DNA from: Kiritimatiellia bacterium
Lineage (GTDB): Bacteria > Verrucomicrobiota > Kiritimatiellia > RFP12 > UBA1067
Length of the DNA stretch: 9,300 nucleotides
Reading direction: 5' to 3'
Assembly (NCBI GenBank): GCA_028701555.1
Contig: JAQVQN010000067.1
Coordinates: forward strand, 1 to 9,300
This document shows positions 6,974 through 9,300 of this stretch, piece by piece. The notes under the pieces are model-generated. The model was not told the DNA's origin and ran no database searches. It was given only the letters and a program-made list of their open reading frames with translations. The stretch's first letter is position 1, and the number at the start of each line of letters is the position of its first letter. Both the position numbers and the translations under genes were made by a program.

Positions 6974-7210
6974 CTACACAGCCTTGTCCACAAGAACCTT
7001 TGGAACTTTGTCCACAAGGCTCTTCTTTACCTTTGCAGGTTTCAGAATCAGCTTTCGGACATTCTCCGGCTGCATTTTTGCTACGGTGTCCGCATCCACG
7101 CCTAGTTTCACCAGTCGTGCGCGCTGAACCTTGGAGCGACGCCGTTTCTCGCTCGGACTCTTGATGGGGCGAGTGCGGGGATGTTTGTTTAGTGTACGGC
7201 CTGTGCCCAT
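6974..7210 (-). CDS. Small, very basic protein of unknown function (78 aa)
   Basis: I do not recognise a named family. The protein has 14 Lys and 9 Arg against 6 acidic residues (net about +17). Residues 1-32 carry basic clusters (KHPRTRPIKS, SEKRRRSKVQRAR). A middle part LVKLGVDADTVAKMQPENVRKLILKP looks like two short helices. The tail KKSLVDKVPKVLVDKAV contains a duplicated LVDK unit. This composition suggests RNA or ribosome binding, but that is inference only. The gene is probably real: GGAGG (7218-7222) lies 7 bases before ATG 7210. It also follows DUF167 on the same strand after 60 bases, and the codons look normal. It is the last gene of the yggT-DUF167 group and its 3' end carries an inverted repeat. 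Confidence 0.75.
   Translation of the reverse strand: MGTGRTLNKHPRTRPIKSPSEKRRRSKVQRARLVKLGVDADTVAKMQPENVRKLILKPAKVKKSLVDKVPKVLVDKAV
6980..7021. repeat. Inverted repeat / duplicated TTGTCCACAAG at the convergent gene ends
   Basis: AGCCTTGT at 6980-6987 is complementary to ACAAGGCT at 7014-7021. Inside, TTGTCCACAAG occurs at 6984-6994 and again at 7008-7018 in direct orientation, each copy nearly palindromic. It encodes the repeated LVDK of the 78-residue protein and lies just past the glycosyltransferase stop. It could act as a bidirectional transcript-end hairpin, but no T run follows on either strand. Confidence 0.6.
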
Positions 7211-7270
7211 GAAAAAACCTCCGATGTCATTCCTTCTGGTAATAAAAAAGTCGCGATATTGTGTCGGATT

Positions 7271-7585
7271 TCACTCCGATATGCAAGCCCTTGTTGCAGA
7301 TAAGGGAATAATTTTAACCACAGATTCGGTTGTGACGCCATCCACGCGCACACGTTTGAGGCGCGCTGCGTGACCGGCGACAACAGAAACGTTGCGTTTG
7401 GGAACGTTTAAAACATCCGCGAAGAGGTCAATCAGCGCGGCGTTGGCCTTGCCATCAACAGGCGGGGCTTTTACACGAACACGTAGCCAATCAGGGTCTG
7501 CACCTGCTATTTCTGATTTAGCTGCGCGCGGCGTGGCCTTGACCGTGATAACGCATCCGTCTTTTGTTGAATTCAGCCAGTTCAT
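7271..7585 (-). CDS. yggU: DUF167 / UPF0235 (YggU) family protein
   Basis: A small cytoplasmic protein of 104 residues, the usual family length, with no established biochemical role. Family hallmarks visible: VKATPRAAKSEIAG (15-28), WLRVRVKAPPVDGKANAALIDLFADVL (33-59) and VSVVAGHAARLKRVRVDG (66-83). The start MNWLNSTKDG matches the family pattern M-x-WL-x-x-x-x-DG, although the ribosome binding site before ATG 7585 is weak. It lies 50 bases after the YggT-type gene on the same strand. yggT-yggU adjacency is widespread, including in E. coli, and supports both calls. Confidence 0.92.
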   Translation of the reverse strand: MNWLNSTKDGCVITVKATPRAAKSEIAGADPDWLRVRVKAPPVDGKANAALIDLFADVLNVPKRNVSVVAGHAARLKRVRVDGVTTESVVKIIPLSATRACISE

Positions 7586-7635
7586 ATTGTTGCAGATGAC
7601 CGTTAATTTATCTTCTTTTGTGTAAGGACACCTGA

Positions 7636-8541
7636 TCAGTTGAACATCGGCGAATGGATGAGCCGGAGCAGAACCTGGCAGACGCTGTTGTACAGAAGGT
7701 CCACCACAAAGAAAAAGATGAGAGGGGTGAAATCAAAACCCATGCCAGCCGCGCCGCGCCGAGCGAAACGCCCCAGCAGCATTTCCACGCCCTCGCTGCA
7801 TATGATGCTCAAACCTTGCGCTCGGGAGATCGCCGCCAAAAGGTTGCCGATGATCAACGCGAACAGGCATCGGGTCAGCAGCATTAGGCCGTCAGCTAAC
7901 GAAAGCGCGGCCAGCCAGCCGGTCTTCAGCATTTGCAGCAAGATGGTTCCTTGCATGAATGGCGAAACAGCGGAGGGAGTCGGTTCCCCTAGGGGGTGGG
8001 GCGTTATCCCCAAGCTGCCGGTCCGTGTCAGGATCAGCGCGGTCACACCGTGCAGCGCCAGCAGCGCCAGTGGTTGTAATGCGAAGGGGATCCAAGAGAA
8101 TGGGCGGCAGAAAAAGTCCAGCGCCTCCAAGGCTCGGGACGAGCGGAAGGCAGGAGTGATAAGCCTGACCAAAAGGTAGACTGTCCAGAGCCGGATTATG
8201 AAAAGCGCGGTCTGCATGAAGCTGAACAGCAGGATGGGAAGGACTGGATTGGCGGCGGCGGGCGGGGAGAAATTAAAATAGGTGCCGACGGTTATGTTCC
8301 AGCCGATATTCAAGCGGTGCAACGCTACGGTCTTGAATACAACAATGAAAAGCATGACACAGCAGGCTGCAGCCTGCGCGGGCATGTAAAGCACAGGCCG
8401 GAGGAACGCTAGGATCGTATCTGTCAGCTTGACGGTTCCCGACAGAAAAGGGTTAAAATAAAACTCCTTGGCCGGGGCTGACCAGAGCCGGACCCAGAAG
8501 AATAGCGCGATAAAATTAAAAAAAAGTATGAAATAGCTCAT
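7636..8541 (-). CDS. YggT-family integral membrane protein, enlarged form
   Basis: Integral inner-membrane protein of 301 residues with hydrophobic segments near 2-20, 52-72, 98-128, 151-172, 200-238 and 270-295. The last 80 residues match the YggT domain pattern: a membrane helix, a helical segment ending in EMLLGRFARR, then the loop GAAGMGFDFTPLIFFFVVDLL (family pattern GG-x-D-x-SP-x-x-x-x-x-x-L). The middle part (about 104-170) may be a second, more diverged YggT unit. Length exceeds the E. coli protein (about 190 residues) because of an N-terminal and linker extension. Function is not firmly established for the family. The DUF167 gene directly downstream supports the call. ATG 8541 has no clear Shine-Dalgarno, so the exact start is unsure. 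No catalytic motif is visible. Confidence 0.75.
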   Translation of the reverse strand: MSYFILFFNFIALFFWVRLWSAPAKEFYFNPFLSGTVKLTDTILAFLRPVLYMPAQAAACCVMLFIVVFKTVALHRLNIGWNITVGTYFNFSPPAAANPVLPILLFSFMQTALFIIRLWTVYLLVRLITPAFRSSRALEALDFFCRPFSWIPFALQPLALLALHGVTALILTRTGSLGITPHPLGEPTPSAVSPFMQGTILLQMLKTGWLAALSLADGLMLLTRCLFALIIGNLLAAISRAQGLSIICSEGVEMLLGRFARRGAAGMGFDFTPLIFFFVVDLLYNSVCQVLLRLIHSPMFN

Positions 8542-8610
8542 GTGACAACGTTTGAGACTATATCTTTTATTGATGGCGGCGGCAAGCTCGGGCGCGACAC
8601 ATTTTGTTTG

Positions 8611-8634
8611 AAAAAAATCCGCGAAAAACTGCGG
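8611..8634 (-). terminator. Weak hairpin plus T run on the minus strand
   Basis: On the minus strand CCGC (8631-8634), an eight-base loop and GCGG (8619-8622) form a four-base-pair stem, followed after one base by seven T (A run 8611-8617 on the plus strand). It would stop leftward transcripts crossing the tRNA before they reach the YggT gene. The stem is short, so this is tentative. Confidence 0.3.
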
Positions 8635-8635
8635 C

Positions 8636-8663
8636 TTGATTTTATGGCGCTATTTGGTATCTT
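8636..8663 (+). promoter_or_regulatory. Predicted sigma-70-type promoter for tRNA-His
   Basis: TTGATT (8636-8641), a 16-base spacer and TATCTT (8658-8663) place a start near 8670, about 10 bases before the tRNA. Position and match to consensus are reasonable; the spacer is one base short of the ideal 17. Confidence 0.5.
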
Positions 8664-8680
8664 AACGGCGTTTTTCAGAT

Positions 8681-8758
8681 GGCGAAAATAGCTCAGTTGG
8701 TTAGAGCAGCAGATTGTGGTTCTGCGGGTCGCGGGTTCGAATCCCGTTTTTCGCCCCA
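8681..8758 (+). tRNA. trnH: tRNA-His (anticodon GTG)
   Basis: Complete cloverleaf. G-1 at 8681 pairs with C73 at 8755, the histidine identity element. The acceptor stem GCGAAAA (8682-8688) pairs with TTTTCGC (8748-8754). The D-arm lies in TAGCTCAGTTGGTTAGAGC. The anticodon stem GCAGA/TCTGC (8709-8713, 8721-8725) holds the loop TTGTGGT with GTG at 8716-8718. The T-arm GCGGG-TTCGAAT-CCCGT follows. CCA is encoded at 8756-8758. All stems pair, so the gene is very likely functional. It is monocistronic, with its own promoter-like element and terminator. Confidence 0.98.
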
Positions 8759-8765
8759 TACTTTA

Positions 8766-8799
8766 CCCCTCTAAAACCTCGGTTTTATTGGGGTTTTTT
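8766..8799 (+). terminator. Intrinsic terminator after tRNA-His
   Basis: CCCC (8766-8769) pairs with GGGG (8790-8793), and TAAAACC (8772-8778) pairs with GGTTTTA (8781-8787), with two mismatched bases on each side between the two stems and a very short loop. TTTTTT (8794-8799) follows directly. It begins 8 bases after the encoded CCA. Confidence 0.85.
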
Positions 8800-8873
8800 A
8801 ATTTTTAGCGGTTCATGCCTGTTTTGGGCGTGTCTTTAGCATTCGCTTGTTTTTACCTGTAATGAGTTCTTTT

Positions 8874-8893
8874 TTGTATACAGTTTGTATACA
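8874..8893. promoter_or_regulatory. Possible operator: two TTGTATACA copies 11 bp apart
   Basis: TTGTATACA occurs at 8874-8882 and 8885-8893; each copy contains the palindrome TGTATACA. An offset of 11 bp puts both on about the same DNA face, as for cooperative regulator binding. Short palindromes of the TTGTATACAA type are known for some GntR-family regulators, but no regulator gene is in the window and the controlled gene is unclear. Confidence 0.35.
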
Positions 8894-8917
8894 CCCCCCT
8901 TGGCCTGTTTTCACTGA

Positions 8918-9106
8918 TACGGGAAGAATCGACACTGCGGTTTGGGTTTTTGGAGCTCGCGTTGTCCCGGACATGCGCATAGCAAAGGTATAATTTCCAG
9001 CGCAACAGGCGCGGAACTGGAGGGTATTCTGGCGAAGCTGGAGGGGCTGGGGCGGTCAGAGCTGGAGCGGGTCGGGGAAAAGGTGCGGGAGATGCTGGGG
9101 CGGTAG
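8918..9106 (+). pseudogene. Start-less reading frame, possible gene remnant
   Basis: The frame opens after TGA at 8915-8917 and ends at TAG 9104-9106. It has no ATG or GTG start near its beginning; TTG 8942 is the only ordinary candidate and has no ribosome binding site. The last 32 residues, from about 9011, look protein-like: amphipathic and rich in Leu, Glu and Arg (AELEGILAKLEGLG, then SELERVGEKVREMLGR), with G/C-rich third positions. The earlier part does not look coding. It could be the tail of a decayed gene or a chance frame in G-rich DNA. I cannot assign a family. Confidence 0.25.
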
Positions 9107-9113
9107 GGGGATT

Positions 9114-9141
9114 GGCGAGTAGCGAGTAGCGATTAGCGATT
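9114..9141. repeat. Tandem heptanucleotide array, four units
   Basis: Four 7-bp units: GGCGAGT, AGCGAGT, AGCGATT, AGCGATT. They start 7 bases after the TAG at 9104-9106 and end 25 bases before the stop of the zinc-ribbon gene. The period equals that of the array at 2973-3014, and AGCGAGT differs from its AGTTAGT unit at two positions. Confidence 0.85.
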
Positions 9142-9166
9142 TCTGGGGAGGGTAGGCAGCGCCGGG

Positions 9167-9300
9167 TCAAGGCGGCGGGCGGGGGGTGTCGCAGTTCCAG
9201 CAGGCGTCTAGGGTGGCGTCGACGGTCTCATTGCAGCGGGGGCAGGTCCATTCGGGGTCGGGGTGTTCGGCTGGCTGTGAGCGGTTGCTGATCGCCTGGA
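9167..9300 (-). CDS. C-terminal zinc ribbon of a protein extending beyond the window
   Basis: The last 43 residues of a minus-strand protein are visible, ending at TGA 9167-9169. They contain EWTCPRCNETVDATLDACWN followed by CDTPRPPP. The four cysteines in a CPRC...CWNC pattern, spaced CX2C-X10-CX2C, are a typical structural zinc ribbon. The acidic/proline-rich linker before it (QPAEHPDPEW) suggests a tail domain on a larger protein. The function of the rest is unknown. The start and most of the gene lie to the right of the window. The cysteine pairs, in the only frame that gives them, make a chance frame unlikely. Confidence 0.7.
   Translation of the reverse strand, partial: QAISNRSQPAEHPDPEWTCPRCNETVDATLDACWNCDTPRPPP

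Larger units (their letters stand above)
8759..9166. other. About 400 bases without a convincing gene
   Basis: Between the tRNA and the zinc-ribbon gene end I see the tRNA terminator, AT-rich sequence, a TTGTATACA direct repeat, a start-less plus-strand reading frame ending at 9106, and a heptamer tandem array. Base composition changes sharply near 9000, from AT-rich to strongly G-rich on the plus strand. A TATAAT at 8989-8994 has no good -35 partner. Confidence 0.6.

Noticed and set aside
7640..8179. Plus-strand 179-residue frame
   Set aside because: Antisense to the membrane protein; highly basic and Ser/Ala-rich without motifs, as expected of the complement of membrane-helix codons.
8538..8759. 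Minus-strand 73-residue frame beginning MGRKTGFEPATRR
   Set aside because: It is the antisense of the tRNA-His gene. This GFEPATRR-type peptide is a well-known false translation of tRNA T-arms, and it overlaps the tRNA, its promoter and the YggT start.
8813..8980. Minus-strand 55-residue frame from ATG 8980
   Set aside because: No Shine-Dalgarno at a proper distance, spans the TTGTATACA repeat, and resembles nothing I recognise. Kept out as probably non-coding.
8862..8993. Plus-strand 43-residue frame from ATG 8862
   Set aside because: No ribosome binding site, starts in the AT-rich post-terminator region and overlaps the possible operator.
8853..9170. Minus-strand 105-residue Pro/Ala-rich frame
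   Set aside because: The first half is translated G-rich repeat DNA, including the heptamer array. No ribosome binding site or domain is visible.
1..9300. Search for CRISPR array, transposase, integrase, toxin-antitoxin or phage genes
   Set aside because: No spaced direct repeats of CRISPR size, no insertion-sequence ends and no such proteins seen. The tRNA-His 3' end is not visibly duplicated nearby as an attachment site would be.

Overview
The window is ordinary bacterial chromosome with dense housekeeping genes. It shows no phage, transposase, integrase or CRISPR signature. The HisG is the long, ACT-domain form. It lies next to a 29-residue bS22-like (AURKAIP1/COX24-type) protein, and the neighbours are a poly(A) polymerase, a M3A oligopeptidase and a TPR lipoprotein. 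The style of the HisG and the tiny basic protein reminds me of the Verrucomicrobia/Lentisphaerae/Kiritimatiellota (PVC) group. That placement is a tentative inference; no marker here settles it.

Layout. On the minus strand, reading leftwards from about 5730 to 1, the genes are hisG, a GTG-started bS22-like small protein, a TPR lipoprotein, an oligopeptidase A (prlC) and the first 265 codons of poly(A) polymerase (pcnB), which runs off the left edge. Stem-loops sit in two gaps of this run: one just before the bS22-like gene's ribosome binding site, one between it and the TPR gene. A heptanucleotide tandem repeat lies between the TPR gene and prlC. A divergent, AT-rich gap (5658-5799) separates hisG from a single plus-strand GT4 glycosyltransferase (start corrected to GTG at 5800). 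That gene converges, with only 10 bases between, on a second minus-strand group: a YggT-type membrane protein, a DUF167/YggU protein and a 78-residue, very basic protein I cannot name.

Upstream of the YggT gene, on the plus strand, is a complete tRNA-His(GTG) with G-1, C73 and encoded CCA. It has a plausible sigma-70-type promoter and a good intrinsic terminator. About 400 bases without a convincing gene follow. They hold an 11-bp-spaced direct repeat of TTGTATACA, a start-less reading frame ending at 9106, and a second heptanucleotide tandem repeat. At the right edge is the C-terminus of a minus-strand protein with a CPRC/CWNC zinc ribbon.

I found no clear multi-gene novel system. The most useful leads are the tiny ribosomal-type gene flanked by stem-loops sharing a GCCTG/CAGGC core, the unnamed 78-residue basic protein in the yggT-yggU group, and the two intergenic heptamer arrays.
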